Notes: generated by a model from the sequence alone, not told the origin. Positions 35,647-46,661 are shown, counted from the stretch's first letter. The stretch is DNA of 64,000 bases from Pirellulales bacterium (GCA_035546535.1 DASZWQ010000061.1:1-64000), one strand, 5' to 3'. A program made the numbers and translations.

Positions 35647-35651
35647 GGAGG
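35646..35651 (+). promoter_or_regulatory. Ribosome binding site that decides the coxB start
   Basis: GGGAGG touches the ATG at 35652 directly, leaving no spacing, but sits six bases before the in-frame GTG at 35658. This favours the GTG as the true start of coxB. Confidence 0.6.
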
Positions 35652-35657
35652 ATGATC

Positions 35658-36412
35658 GTGGGTAGGTTTTGGAGCTTGCTATTCCTGTTGGTGCCGATCC
35701 TGGGGGTTGGCGTCTTCTGGTGGGCGCCCGGCGCCGGCTATTGGCTGCCGCGCGATATTTCGGAGCATGGCCACCAGATCGACCACCTGTGGACGTTCAT
35801 CCTCATTCTCACGGGCCTGGTATTTGCGGCTACCGAGGGACTGTTGTTCTGGTTCTTGTGGCGCTATGACGGCGCGAACAACGCGGATCCCGTGAAGTAC
35901 ACGCACGGCAGCCACAACCTGGAAGTCATTTGGACCATTCTGCCCGCCGCCACCTTGCTGTTCATTGCCATCTACCAGATGAACGCTTGGGCCGACGTGA
36001 AGATTCGCAATCCCGGCGGCGAAGGCTTGCCGGTGACAGTCGAAGTCACGGGCCGGCAGTTCGAGTGGCGGCTGCGCTACCCTGGCAAGGACGGCAAGCT
36101 CGGCACGCCGGACGATATCTATCACGTCAACGACCTGCACATCCCGGTCAACGAAGAGATTCTGGTCTCACTCAAGACCCAGGACGTGCTGCACGACTTC
36201 TTCCTGCCGAACTTGCGCGTCAAGCAAGACGCCGTGCCCGGCATGGCGATCCCCGTCTGGTTCAAGGCGACCGAGACGGGCACTTACGACCTCGTCTGCG
36301 CCGAGCTATGTGGCTGGGGGCACTACAAGATGAAAGGACGGCTCACCGTCCAGAATCGCGATCAGTACGACGAGTGGCTGTCTGAAATGTTTGCGGCTCA
36401 AGAGGCGACGAA

Positions 36413-36416
<4 letters not shown>
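35658..36416 (+). CDS. coxB: Cytochrome c oxidase subunit II
   Basis: A 252-residue subunit (from GTG 35658) with two membrane helices (about 5-25 and 48-70, plus a further hydrophobic stretch near 92-108) and a CuA cupredoxin domain. The binuclear copper ligands are visible: His179 (VLHDFF), Cys214, Glu216, Cys218, His222 and Met225 in CAELCGWGHYKM. Unlike caa3-type subunit II there is no C-terminal cytochrome c. Its stop overlaps the coxA ATG as ATGA. Confidence 0.96.
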
Positions 36417-38224
<1,808 letters not shown>

Positions 38225-38226
38225 TC

Positions 38227-39279
38227 GTGGTGCAATCGCGCACACAAATCGGCACCGCTCAGTCGCCCGCGACGTCGGCCAGTCCTTGGCCGCATCGCAT
38301 GGCGGTGTTGTTGGTCTGCGCGACGTTTCCCTTGATCTGGGTCGGCGGGCTGGTCACGACGTATGAAGCGGGCATGGCCGTGCCCGACTGGCCGAACACG
38401 TTCGGCTACAACCTGTTCCGCTACCCGTGGCAGACGTGGATCGCCGGTCCGTGGGACTTGTTCATCGAGCATGGGCATCGGTTATTCGGCGCCCTGGTGG
38501 GCCTGCTGACGATCCTGTTCGTGATGACGGTTTTCTTGTGTGATTCGCGTCGCTGGATGCGCTTTGCCGCGCTCGGCGCCTTGGCGCTTGTGATCGCCCA
38601 GGGAGCCCTCGGCGGCATGCGCGTGTTGTTCGACGAGCGCTTACTGGCCCAAGTGCATGGCTGCGTCGGTCCGGCATTCTTTGCGCTGACCGTGGCATTG
38701 GCCGTATGGACCTCGCCGCGCTGGCTTGCCGGGCGTGAAGAAATGCGCGATCCCGCGCGGGCTCGGTCTGCGGCGCGCTTTCAACGACTCGCTTTCCTCA
38801 CGGTGGCGATCGCTTACCTGCAACTTGTGCTCGGCTCGCAACTGCGTCACGTGCGACCGATGGTCGACGTCACCGTATTTCGCGCGGCGGTGTGGTTGCA
38901 CTTGTTCATGGCCGCGGCTTTGGTCGCCCATGTGATGTTGCTTGCTCTCCGGGCGGTGCGCTCGTTCGCGTCCGATTCGTACATAGTTGTCCCGGCCGTG
39001 ACCCTGGCCGGGCTTGTGCTCGTGCAATTAGGCTTGGGTGTCGGGGCCTGGGTGGTGAATTACGGCTGGCCCGAGCCGATCTTCGGCCGCTTCGCGTGGG
39101 CGCAGCAGTTCGTCGTCACGCAGGAAGGGCGCGTGCAGGCCTGGGTCACCACCGGCCATGTCGCGACCGGATCGCTGATCCTGGTCACCGCGCTCCTGGT
39201 AGCGCTGCGATCGCTGCTCCTGCCGGCTGCCGAGCGACATGCGGCGCGCAGTGCCATTGCCGCGGGGGTGTTGGCATGA
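38227..39279 (+). CDS. ctaA: Haem A synthase (COX15/CtaA family)
   Basis: About 350 residues with eight predicted helices and the conserved His motifs of the two half-domains (EHGHRLFG, QVHGCVGP, WLHLFMAA and TTGHVATGS). It oxidises haem O to haem A for the oxidase encoded next door. The start is probably GTG at 38227, two bases after the coxA stop; the ATG at 38299 would leave almost no N-terminal tail. Its stop overlaps the ctaB ATG by four bases. Confidence 0.9.
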   Translation: MVQSRTQIGTAQSPATSASPWPHRMAVLLVCATFPLIWVGGLVTTYEAGMAVPDWPNTFGYNLFRYPWQTWIAGPWDLFIEHGHRLFGALVGLLTILFVMTVFLCDSRRWMRFAALGALALVIAQGALGGMRVLFDERLLAQVHGCVGPAFFALTVALAVWTSPRWLAGREEMRDPARARSAARFQRLAFLTVAIAYLQLVLGSQLRHVRPMVDVTVFRAAVWLHLFMAAALVAHVMLLALRAVRSFASDSYIVVPAVTLAGLVLVQLGLGVGAWVVNYGWPEPIFGRFAWAQQFVVTQEGRVQAWVTTGHVATGSLILVTALLVALRSLLLPAAERHAARSAIAAGVLA

Positions 39280-40193
39280 GCAGTGTCACCACGACAACCG
39301 CTGCTGTGCCCACGTCACGCAGCCGCGTGCTCGTGCGATTGCGCGATTACGTCGAGCTGACCAAGCCGAAAATCGTCGTCATGGAGTTAGTGACGATTAT
39401 CGTCGCCGCCAGTGTTGCCAGTTGGGGGCAGCCCGATTGGCAGCTTTTGGCCTACGCGCTTGCCGGCACCGGGTTGGTGGCCGCCGGCGCGAGCGCCTGG
39501 AATCAATGGATCGAACGCAAAAGCGACGCGCGTATGCCGCGCACTGCCGATCGCCCGCTGCCAGCCGGCCGGCTGTCGGGTAGCGAAGCGATCTGGTTTG
39601 GCACGGTTACAACCATCGCGGGCGTTGCGCTATTGGCGGCGATGGTGAACTGGTTGACCGCCGCGCTTGGTCTAGCGACCTGGGCCGCTTACGTTTGCTT
39701 CTACACGCCGCTCAAGTCGCGCACTTCGCATAACACCGCCGTGGGCGCTGTCGCCGGTGCGATGCCGGTTCTGATGGGTTGGACAGCCGTCGGCGGACAT
39801 TTGAACCTGGCCGCGGCGACCTTGTTCATGATCGTTTTCTTGTGGCAGTTCCCGCATTTCATGGCCATCGCCTGGATGTACCGCGACGACTACGCGGCCG
39901 GCGGCTGCCAGATGCTGAGCGTGGTCGATCCGACGGGGCGGCGCGTGGGATTGCTCGCCGTGGTGGCGGCGCAGGTGCTCTTGCCCGTTAGCGTGTTGCC
40001 GGCCGTGGTGCGGTTGGCGGGCCCGGGATATTTCTTCGCGGCGCTGGCACTGGGGCTGGCGCAGTTGGCGGCGGCCGCCTGGTTTGCCCGTCGCTTGGAC
40101 CAGCGTTCGGCGCGGCTGCTGTTGCGGGCGTCGCTCGTTTATTTGCCGACGGTGTTGGTGTTGCTGTTGTTATCGAGTCGTATGGCGAGTTAA
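39276..40193 (+). CDS. ctaB: Protohaem IX farnesyltransferase (COX10/CtaB)
   Basis: A 305-residue UbiA-family prenyltransferase with about eight or nine helices. The first Asp-rich motif region reads NQWIERKSDARMPRTADRPL, and the second reads AWMYRDDYAAGG. It converts haem B to haem O with farnesyl diphosphate, the step before ctaA. The ATG overlaps the ctaA stop (ATGA). The order ctaA-ctaB inside the cox operon is logical for haem A supply. Confidence 0.94.
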   Translation: MSSVTTTTAAVPTSRSRVLVRLRDYVELTKPKIVVMELVTIIVAASVASWGQPDWQLLAYALAGTGLVAAGASAWNQWIERKSDARMPRTADRPLPAGRLSGSEAIWFGTVTTIAGVALLAAMVNWLTAALGLATWAAYVCFYTPLKSRTSHNTAVGAVAGAMPVLMGWTAVGGHLNLAAATLFMIVFLWQFPHFMAIAWMYRDDYAAGGCQMLSVVDPTGRRVGLLAVVAAQVLLPVSVLPAVVRLAGPGYFFAALALGLAQLAAAAWFARRLDQRSARLLLRASLVYLPTVLVLLLLSSRMAS

Positions 40194-40315
40194 TGCGAGA
40201 AAGAGACCGATCGTTCGACAAAACGGGGATGGTCTGGGTGCCAGAGCAGTACTGCCAACACCAAATGTCCGCCCCCCTTTTGTCCGACGCTTTTAGAAAG
40301 GCATAGCTACCGGTC

Positions 40316-41302
40316 ATGGCCACAGTCGCAGACGCCCATCATGGGCATGACACGCATTTGAAGTTGCAGTATCAGCCGGGCTTGCCGTTGCCAAACGGCA
40401 AGCTGTTCATGTGGCTGTTCCTGTCGACGGAGATCATGTTCTTTGCCGCGCTGATCGGCGTGTACATCGTGATTCGCTTCGGCGCGCCCGACTGGCCGGC
40501 CACGCACGACGTACACCTTTCGGAGCCCATCGGTGCGTTCAATACCTTCGTGCTGATCTGCTCCAGCGTGAGCATCGTGCTGGCGTTGGAAAGCGCCCGA
40601 GCGAACAAGGCAGGGCTGGCCAAAGCGTGGATGGCGGTCACCTTGGCCCTGGGGGGCGTGTTCCTCGGCGTGAAAATGTACGAGTACAACGCCAAGTTTT
40701 CGCACGGCATCTACCCCATGAAGCCGCGCAGCCGCATTCACGAGCGGGCCGATCTCGACTTCGGCTCGGCCGCGCGCATCAAGCTGCAATCGATCATCGA
40801 GCCCTTGGCCAAGCTGCCTGCCGACGCCATCGACAAGAAACAGTCCGACGAGCTGCTGTTGGCCAAGAAAATGAAGGAAGATTTCGGCTCGACCAACCTG
40901 GTCACCTTGCAGCGCATGGCCGACGATATCATGCCGCCGCCGACACTCGAGGGACAACACACGAGCGCGGCGGCGCACCCGGAAACCTTGTCCGAAGAGC
41001 ACCCGTGGGTGAATCTTCCGTATTCGGACGAAGGCGCCGACAAGGTCGAGTACGTGCGCGAGTTGATCGAGTCGTTCAAAATGCCGATCGTGATTCCCGG
41101 TGGCAACATGTGGGCCAGCACCTATTTTCTGCTGACCGGCTTTCACGCCCTCCACGTGCTGGTAGGCTTGATCGTGTTTGCCATCATGATGACCTGGACG
41201 CTTGATATCCGCCATGCTGTCGGTATCGAGAACATCGGCCTGTACTGGCACTTTGTCGACCTGGTGTGGATCTTCCTGTTCCCGCTTTTGTACCTGTTCT
41301 AA
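40316..41302 (+). CDS. coxC: Cytochrome c oxidase subunit III with a large soluble insertion
   Basis: A 328-residue subunit. The first three helices (about 28-55, 73-92, 103-121) and the last two (about 266-293 and 306-328, with [17 protein letters not shown]) are typical. Between them, residues about 130-262 form a charged hydrophilic insertion with no membrane segment, which ordinary bacterial subunit III lacks. The N terminus is His-rich. GAAAGG precedes the ATG. The insertion probably lies in a loop at one membrane face; its partner is unknown. Confidence 0.92.
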   Translation: MATVADAHHGHDTHLKLQYQPGLPLPNGKLFMWLFLSTEIMFFAALIGVYIVIRFGAPDWPATHDVHLSEPIGAFNTFVLICSSVSIVLALESARANKAGLAKAWMAVTLALGGVFLGVKMYEYNAKFSHGIYPMKPRSRIHERADLDFGSAARIKLQSIIEPLAKLPADAIDKKQSDELLLAKKMKEDFGSTNLVTLQRMADDIMPPPTLEGQHTSAAAHPETLSEEHPWVNLPYSDEGADKVEYVRELIESFKMPIVIPGGNMWASTYFLLTGFHALHVLVGLIVFAIMMTWTLDIRHAVGIENIGLYWHFVDLVWIFLFPLLYLF

Positions 41303-41344
41303 ATCCCGCGCACGCGGGCTTGCCTTTTCGCGGAGTTACCAACG

Positions 41345-41806
41345 ATGCACGACGCCAGTCATTCGGCCGACGCTCATGCGCACGCCCACGGCGATCACGG
41401 TGGGATCGCCAAGTACGTTTACGTCTTTCTGGCGCTGTGCGTGCTGACCGGCTGCTCGTTCTTTACGTATTCCAGCTTGTGGCCGTGGCACGATCAGCCG
41501 CAGGTGGGGCGCACCTTCATGATGGCCGTCTCCTGCACCAAGGCCATGTTGGTGATTTTGTTCTTCATGCACCTGAAGTACGAAGCCGACTGGAAATACG
41601 TCCTGACGATTCCCGCCTCGATCATGTCGATTCTGTTGATGATGGCCTTGGTTCCGGACGTTGGGCTGCGGATGCGCACCTACTCGCCCGAACGACGCGA
41701 GCATGCCGCCATGTCCGAGAAGGAATACCAGAAATTCCAGACTGAAGTGAAAAAGTTGGAACCGGTACACGATGAGTCGGGGCACGCGCCTGCGGCTGCC
41801 CATTAA
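41345..41806 (+). CDS. coxD: Prokaryotic cytochrome c oxidase subunit IV
   Basis: A 153-residue protein with a His-rich N terminus, three predicted helices (about 22-43, 57-78, 86-106), the family's FFMHLKYE motif after the second helix, and a charged C-terminal tail. It stabilises the oxidase core. It starts 42 bases after coxC and ends the core oxidase genes. Confidence 0.88.
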   Translation: MHDASHSADAHAHAHGDHGGIAKYVYVFLALCVLTGCSFFTYSSLWPWHDQPQVGRTFMMAVSCTKAMLVILFFMHLKYEADWKYVLTIPASIMSILLMMALVPDVGLRMRTYSPERREHAAMSEKEYQKFQTEVKKLEPVHDESGHAPAAAH

Positions 41807-41814
41807 TCTTGCCA

Positions 41815-41876
41815 GGGCTCCCTGAGCCCGCGACGGTCCGACGAAGGCTGTCACGGCTTACTCGAGCCTGTGACAG
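41815..41876. terminator. Double hairpin after coxD
   Basis: GGGCTC/GAGCCC with a CCT loop (41815-41829) is followed by CTGTCACGGCT paired to AGCCTGTGACAG (41848-41876) with one bulge and a six-base loop. There is no T-tract. The rest of the gap up to 42085 shows no gene. Confidence 0.5.
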
Positions 41877-42085
41877 TCCACGGAAGCTGTCGTCGCGGTC
41901 TGTTAGACCTACAATTGATCGGTAGCCTGGTGCGGCGCGCGGCCGCATCGAATGCCCATGTGTGCGGCGCGCCTGTGGGGGATCTGTGCGCCGGTGGGCA
42001 ATCCGCCGGTGACGCGCCGTAAAATCCGATTGGGTAGGCGACTGCCCGATCGGAACGTTCCTGCCTCGCCTTCCAAGTGACTTCC

Positions 42086-43033
42086 ATGGTTTCTTCCGCG
42101 GCCATCTCGATTTCGGGCGTCGGTTACCGCTACCGAGAGCGCCGCGCGCTAGCGGACGTCAGCCTCGAGATCGCGCCGGGCGAGATATTCGCCTTCCTGG
42201 GCCCCAACGGCGGTGGCAAGACCACGCTCTTTCGGCTGCTATCGACCTTGGTGCCGATGCAGGAGGGCTCGATCACGATTCTCGGCCTCGACGTCACGCG
42301 GCAGGCGCATGAAGTGCGCCGGCGCATTGGTGTGGTGTTTCAGGCCCCCAGCCTCGATCGCAAATTGACCGTCAGCGAGAACCTGTGGCAGCACGGGCAA
42401 CTTTATGGTGTCACCGGCGCGACGTTCGAAGAGCGGCGCCGTGAGATGCTCGCCCGGTTCGGCCTGGCGGATCGCGCTCGTGACCTGGTCGAGACGCTTT
42501 CCGGCGGGCTGCGCCGCCGCGTCGAACTGGCCAAGGGGCTATTGCATCGGCCCCGCGTGCTGCTTCTGGATGAGCCGAGCACGGGACTCGATCCGGGCGC
42601 CCGCAGCGACCTGTGGGAATATCTGCATCGCGTGCGCGACGAAGAGGGGGTCACCGTCGTGCTGACGACGCACCTGTTGGAAGAGGCCGAAAAAACCGAT
42701 CGCCTGGCGATCATGAGCGCCGGTCAACTGGTCGCCCTCGACACGCCCGAGCGGCTGCGCGGCACGGTAGGCGGTGATACGATCTGGATCGAAACGGCCG
42801 ATCCGGCGGAACTGGCCGCGGCCATCACGGCGCGATTCGACAGCCCGGCCACGGTCGTCGACGGCCGCGTGCGCTTGGAAAAAGCGGACGGTCATCAATG
42901 GGTCGCCCGGCTTGTGGAAGAGTTTCCCGGCCAGGTCCGTTCGATCACGGTGGGCAAGCCGACGTTGGAAGATGTTTTCATCGCCCGCACCGGCCATCGC
43001 TTCTGGCAGGCCGAGGAGGTGGGCGTTGGCTGA
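42086..43033 (+). CDS. ABC exporter ATP-binding protein
   Basis: A 315-residue ATPase with Walker A GPNGGGKT (39-46), signature LSGGLRRRVELAKGLL, Walker B VLLLDEPSTGLDP, and the C-terminal extension usual for ABC-2 exporters. It pairs with the following permease. Its position between coxD and sco suggests it serves oxidase or copper biogenesis, but that is only context. A CcmA-like role cannot be shown. I use the ATG at 42086 and not the GTG three codons upstream. Confidence 0.9.
   Translation: MVSSAAISISGVGYRYRERRALADVSLEIAPGEIFAFLGPNGGGKTTLFRLLSTLVPMQEGSITILGLDVTRQAHEVRRRIGVVFQAPSLDRKLTVSENLWQHGQLYGVTGATFEERRREMLARFGLADRARDLVETLSGGLRRRVELAKGLLHRPRVLLLDEPSTGLDPGARSDLWEYLHRVRDEEGVTVVLTTHLLEEAEKTDRLAIMSAGQLVALDTPERLRGTVGGDTIWIETADPAELAAAITARFDSPATVVDGRVRLEKADGHQWVARLVEEFPGQVRSITVGKPTLEDVFIARTGHRFWQAEEVGVG
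43014..43019 (+). promoter_or_regulatory. Perfect Shine-Dalgarno inside the ATPase gene, driving a TTG start
   Basis: AGGAGG lies within the last codons of the ATPase gene, six bases before TTG 43026. No ATG is available nearby in the permease frame, so this site fixes the permease start. Confidence 0.75.
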
Positions 43034-43952
43034 ACGAAGTGTTGAATCGTTGCCAACTCCTGCCGATTCAAATCCGGCGGACGTCGCACCGTCGGGTGCC
43101 CGAAGTGCTTCGCGCGGACAAAACGACGTCGGCCACACGGCATCGGCGTCCGCCGCGTCAGGCTCGGCCGTGTGGTCCCTCTGTTGGCGCGAACTGATTC
43201 GCTTCTTGCGGCAGCGCAACCGCATCGTGGGCGCGATCGGCCAACCGGTGTTGTTCTGGATTTTGTTCGGCGCTGGCCTGGGACCGTCGTTTCAAATGGC
43301 GGGCGCCGGCGCCGAGGTGAGCTATCGCGAATACTTCTTTCCCGGCACGCTGGCGCTCATCTTATTGTTCACGGCCATTTTCTCCACGATCTCGATTATC
43401 GAAGATCGCCGCGAAGGGTTCTTGCAATCGGTCCTGGTCGCGCCGATTTCGCGATGGACCATGGTGCTGGGCAAGATCCTCGGCGGCACCGTGTTGGCCG
43501 TCGGGCAGGGGCTGTTGTTTCTGATCCTGGGGCTCACCGTCGGCTTGCACTTTTCGCTCACCGGCACGATCGCGGCCGGGTTGTTTTCCGTGCTCGTGGC
43601 TTTTGCGCTTACGTCACTGGGATTTGTCATCGCTTGGCGCATGGATTCGACGCAGGGCTTTCACGCCATCATGAGCGTGTTTCTCTTGCCGATGTGGCTG
43701 CTCTCCGGTGCGTTTTTTCCGGCCGACAGCGGCTGGCTGCGCTGGATTATGATTATTAATCCGCTCACCTGCGGCATCGCCGGGTTGAGGCGGTTGCTTT
43801 ATTTGGGGGAAAGTGCGCCGGCCGCCGTGGCGGGAATGGGGAGCCTGCCATCGTTATCGGTGTCGCTTGGGGTGACTGTCCTGTTCGCTGCAGTAACGTT
43901 TGGCCTGGCGTGCTGGATCGCCGGCCAACGAACGACGGGGGACTTACTGTGA
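43026..43952 (+). CDS. ABC-2 type permease
   Basis: A 308-residue membrane subunit with six predicted helices after a soluble N-terminal tail of about 45 residues (Ser/Ala-rich). The ABC-2 hallmark region (EDRREGFLQSVLVAPISRW) is clear, as is the LSGAFFP turn. It begins with TTG, overlapping the ATPase gene by eight bases behind a perfect AGGAGG. It would export an unknown substrate with the preceding ATPase. The sco gene begins right at its stop. Confidence 0.9.
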   Translation: MAERSVESLPTPADSNPADVAPSGARSASRGQNDVGHTASASAASGSAVWSLCWRELIRFLRQRNRIVGAIGQPVLFWILFGAGLGPSFQMAGAGAEVSYREYFFPGTLALILLFTAIFSTISIIEDRREGFLQSVLVAPISRWTMVLGKILGGTVLAVGQGLLFLILGLTVGLHFSLTGTIAAGLFSVLVAFALTSLGFVIAWRMDSTQGFHAIMSVFLLPMWLLSGAFFPADSGWLRWIMIINPLTCGIAGLRRLLYLGESAPAAVAGMGSLPSLSVSLGVTVLFAAVTFGLACWIAGQRTTGDLL

Positions 43953-43954
43953 CA

Positions 43955-44761
43955 ATGCAATTGAAGATGTGGCTCTCCTTATTGCTGGTGTCGTTGGCCG
44001 CTTACGGTTCGTACGCCGGCTGGCGCGTGTACCAGGCCACGATGTTCGACCGTGACGAAGTCGTGAGCCGTCCGCGTCATATCGAGCGGACGCGGGCCAC
44101 CGGTTCGCTGGATGATGCGGCGCTTGTCGACACGTCGGGCAAGCCGTTTGCGCTCGAGGCACTCAAAGGAGACGTGTGGATCGCGAGCTTTTTCTTCACC
44201 GCCTGCCCTGGCCCGTGCGCGCAGATGAATCGCGCCTTGGCGGAGTTGCAAAGAGACGAGAAGGACCCGCACCTGAAATTCGTGAGCATCACCTGCGACC
44301 CAACGAACGACACGCCCGAGGTGTTGGACAAGTACGCCCGCACGTTTCAGGCCGATCCCGCACGGTGGACTTTCCTGAGCGGGCCGTTCGAATCGGTGCA
44401 GAAGCTGGGAACCGAGGCGTTTCAAGTTCCGGTCGGACCAAAGATGCACACCGAACGCATAATTCTCGTGGATAAGTTCAGCAACGTCCGCGGCCTGTAT
44501 CTGACGAGCGACCCCAGCCAGATGCTGGCGCTGAAGAAGAAGATCAAGAAGCTACTGGTCGAGGAGACGCCGCCCGAAGTGACCGAGGAACCCGATGCGG
44601 CCGCCGGCCACACGGTCGCCAGCGACGAAGCCGCGGCGGTTAACGCAGCGGCAGAGACCGCGAAGGAGCCCGCGGGCGATCAGTCCACGCCGGTCACAAC
44701 CGCAGCCGCGCCCGCTGATCGAGTGTCTGAAAAAGCAGCACCGACCGAGGCTGCACCGTGA
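43955..44761 (+). CDS. Sco1/SenC-type copper chaperone
   Basis: A 268-residue membrane-anchored thioredoxin-fold protein. One N-terminal helix is followed by the copper motif C84-P-G-P-C88 and the third ligand His165 in KMHTERI, the standard Sco set. It inserts copper into CuA of subunit II. The C-terminal 65 residues are an Ala/Glu/Pro-rich tail beyond the usual fold. I use the ATG at 43955; a GTG two codons earlier overlaps the permease stop as GTGA. Its own stop overlaps the next GTG. Confidence 0.92.
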   Translation: MQLKMWLSLLLVSLAAYGSYAGWRVYQATMFDRDEVVSRPRHIERTRATGSLDDAALVDTSGKPFALEALKGDVWIASFFFTACPGPCAQMNRALAELQRDEKDPHLKFVSITCDPTNDTPEVLDKYARTFQADPARWTFLSGPFESVQKLGTEAFQVPVGPKMHTERIILVDKFSNVRGLYLTSDPSQMLALKKKIKKLLVEETPPEVTEEPDAAAGHTVASDEAAAVNAAAETAKEPAGDQSTPVTTAAAPADRVSEKAAPTEAAP

Positions 44762-45249
44762 CGCTGCTTGGAACCCCAGGCCTGTTGCCACCGCCGCTCT
44801 TCGCGTTTTCGGTCGCGGATCTTCCGACCGTGAACGCCCTGCTCAATGCCACGGCCACGGTGCTGCTGATGGCCGGCTATGTGTTGATCAAGCGTGGGCG
44901 TGAGCAAGCGCATAAGCGCGCCATGCTCTCGGCGTTCGTCGTTAGCATCGTGTTTCTGGCTTGCTACCTGACGTATCACTACCAGGCGCTGCACGTGAAA
45001 TTCACCGGGCCCACCGGCGTGCGATACGTTTACTACGCGATTCTGATTCCGCACGTGATCCTGGCGGCGGCGGTGCCCTTTCTGGCCGTCGCGACGATCT
45101 ATCTGGGCGTTACGGATCAGCGAGCGCGGCATCGACGGATCGCTCGCTGGACGTTTCCCATCTGGTTGTTCGTGTCGGTCACGGGGGTCGTCGTGTACGT
45201 CATGCTGTATCACGGGCCGTGGTTGGGCTACGCCACCGAGGGTCTTTAG
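44758..45249 (+). CDS. DUF420/CtaM-like oxidase assembly membrane protein
   Basis: A 163-residue protein with four predicted helices and the DUF420 pattern: NALLNATATVLLMAGY, then HKRAMLSAF, then CYLTYHYQ, and a late HRRIARWTFPIWLFVSVTGV. In Staphylococcus the DUF420 protein CtaM is needed for haem-copper oxidase function. The start is GTG, overlapping the sco stop as GTGA, which supports a role in oxidase assembly. It is the last gene before a hairpin. Confidence 0.85.
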   Translation: MTLLGTPGLLPPPLFAFSVADLPTVNALLNATATVLLMAGYVLIKRGREQAHKRAMLSAFVVSIVFLACYLTYHYQALHVKFTGPTGVRYVYYAILIPHVILAAAVPFLAVATIYLGVTDQRARHRRIARWTFPIWLFVSVTGVVVYVMLYHGPWLGYATEGL

Positions 45250-45274
45250 GCTCCGGCCGATCGTCAGCCGGAGC
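45250..45274. terminator. Hairpin at the end of the oxidase assembly genes
   Basis: GCTCCGGC and GCCGGAGC pair perfectly around a nine-base loop directly after the DUF420 stop. There is no T-tract, but its position fits the end of the transcription unit. Confidence 0.5.
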
Positions 45275-45400
45275 AGGACAACACATAGCGACAAAATTGC
45301 GTCCTTTTACGGATAAACCGGCCATCGATCCTCTCTACCCAGGCCCTCAAGAACGGCTATAATTGGGTCGCGTGGAGCTGTGGATCACAAGAGCGCGAAC

Positions 45401-45736
45401 ATGAAGCCCACAAGCGATCAAAAGCGTATCAATCGTCGTCGTCAGGCGCTGTCGAGCGTGGCGCTGATCGCGGCGGTTGCGGTTGTCTTGCTGGCCGCCC
45501 AGACGGCGTCGGCTTGCCCCAGTTGCAAGGCGGCGTTGGCCAATCAAGACGGCAAAGGGGACCTGGTCACGGGGATGATGTACAGCATCCTGTTCATGCT
45601 CTCGATGCCGTTCGCGATCTTTGGATCGCTCAGCGGCTACTTCTATCATCTCGTGCGCCGTGCCCGCCGCGAAGAAGACCTGAAACGAGCTGCGGGCGGC
45701 GAACCGGCGACGGGCGATTCCCGTAGCGGACACTAA
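45401..45736 (+). CDS. Small membrane protein with a CPSC motif
   Basis: A 111-residue protein of a family I do not recognise. It has a basic start, a hydrophobic segment (about 17-36), the motif ACPSCKAAL (Cys39, Cys42) just outside that segment, a second hydrophobic segment (about 60-84), and a basic C-terminal tail. If the first segment is cleaved, the Cys pair would sit at the mature N terminus in the periplasm, where it could bind copper or a haem. Its place after sco and DUF420 hints at oxidase assembly. An alternative GTG start lies seven codons upstream. Confidence 0.65.
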   Translation: MKPTSDQKRINRRRQALSSVALIAAVAVVLLAAQTASACPSCKAALANQDGKGDLVTGMMYSILFMLSMPFAIFGSLSGYFYHLVRRARREEDLKRAAGGEPATGDSRSGH

Positions 45737-45815
45737 CTCGCGCGCTTTCGTCTGACAGTTTCAGTCCGACAGCTCGATTCCGAAAAGCGCGCCGCGGCGT
45801 CGATCACCAACTGAG

Positions 45816-46232
45816 TCAGCCGGGTGTGCTGCGCCGCGCGTGTTCAGTTGCTGGCGGCGTGCTCGCCGAAGAAGTGGCCGCCGATGTCGGCAGTGGATCG
45901 GCGAAATGGTCCCAGGCCATCCACAAGGCGCGTGCGTAGCGGAAGAACCACATGGGAAAGAGCACGCAGAAGGCGCCCAGCGACATAAGCAGCGTGCGTT
46001 CGGAGACCTCGGTAAACATGAGTAATACGAGCGCGGCCACCGTAACGATGAAGGCCGTGACGCCGTAGTTGAAATAGATCGAGCCCAGGAAGTAGCCCGG
46101 CTCGCGCTCGAATTTCAGTCCGCACGCTTCGCACTCGCGCGGCATACGGACCCAGCCGCTGAAAAGCTTTCCTTCGCCGCAGCGCGGGCAGCGCAGCCGC
46201 ATTGTCCGTCCCAGAATCTTCCACAGACTCAT
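45816..46232 (-). CDS. DUF983 zinc-ribbon membrane protein
   Basis: A 138-residue protein with a four-Cys zinc ribbon (Cys15/18 and Cys34/37, MRLRCPRCGEGKLFSGW) followed by two predicted helices (about 56-74 and 82-110). This is the DUF983 layout, often found near oxidase genes; the molecular role is not known. It is on the opposite strand to its neighbours. The Ser/Thr/Pro-rich tail is not conserved-looking. Confidence 0.82.
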   Translation of the reverse strand: MSLWKILGRTMRLRCPRCGEGKLFSGWVRMPRECEACGLKFEREPGYFLGSIYFNYGVTAFIVTVAALVLLMFTEVSERTLLMSLGAFCVLFPMWFFRYARALWMAWDHFADPLPTSAATSSASTPPATEHARRSTPG

Positions 46233-46348
46233 GTTTGCTCCGCCTTTTCACCGCGCGCGTTGCGGCGCGGCCAGACTGTACGATACTCTACTGCCAACGG
46301 CGCGACCATGTGCCGCCAGCGAGCCAAACACCTGTCGGAGAAGGTTTC

Positions 46349-46519
46349 GTGCGAACGATTGGTCGGTTGATGCAGATCGCGGGCCTGGTGCTTCCGATCT
46401 TGGCGATCCTCATGCAAATCACCGATCGGATCAGCGTCGGCAAGATGCTGGTCATGGCCGTCGCCGCGATCTCGCTGTTCTACATCGGCCGCTTGCTCGA
46501 AGGGTATGCGCAGCGCTAG
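46349..46519 (+). CDS. 56-residue membrane protein
   Basis: A short protein starting at GTG, preceded by GGAGAAGG at good spacing. Two hydrophobic stretches (about 9-22 and 31-49) are separated by a polar turn (TDRISVGK). I do not know a function. The clean ribosome site and the recognisable membrane pattern support it as real. It is divergent from the DUF983 gene. Confidence 0.6.
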   Translation: MRTIGRLMQIAGLVLPILAILMQITDRISVGKMLVMAVAAISLFYIGRLLEGYAQR

Positions 46520-46661
46520 CAGGCAACAAGTCAGCCCGCCCGGGGGCGGAGCGGCCGTCAGCATGGGCGTGGCCGGCGGCGCGTAGTAATTCTCGGTAAT
46601 TTTCCAGTCGGTATCCCTGTCGCCGCAGGGGCTTGCGCTGCGAGCCTTCAGGCCGGCTTTC

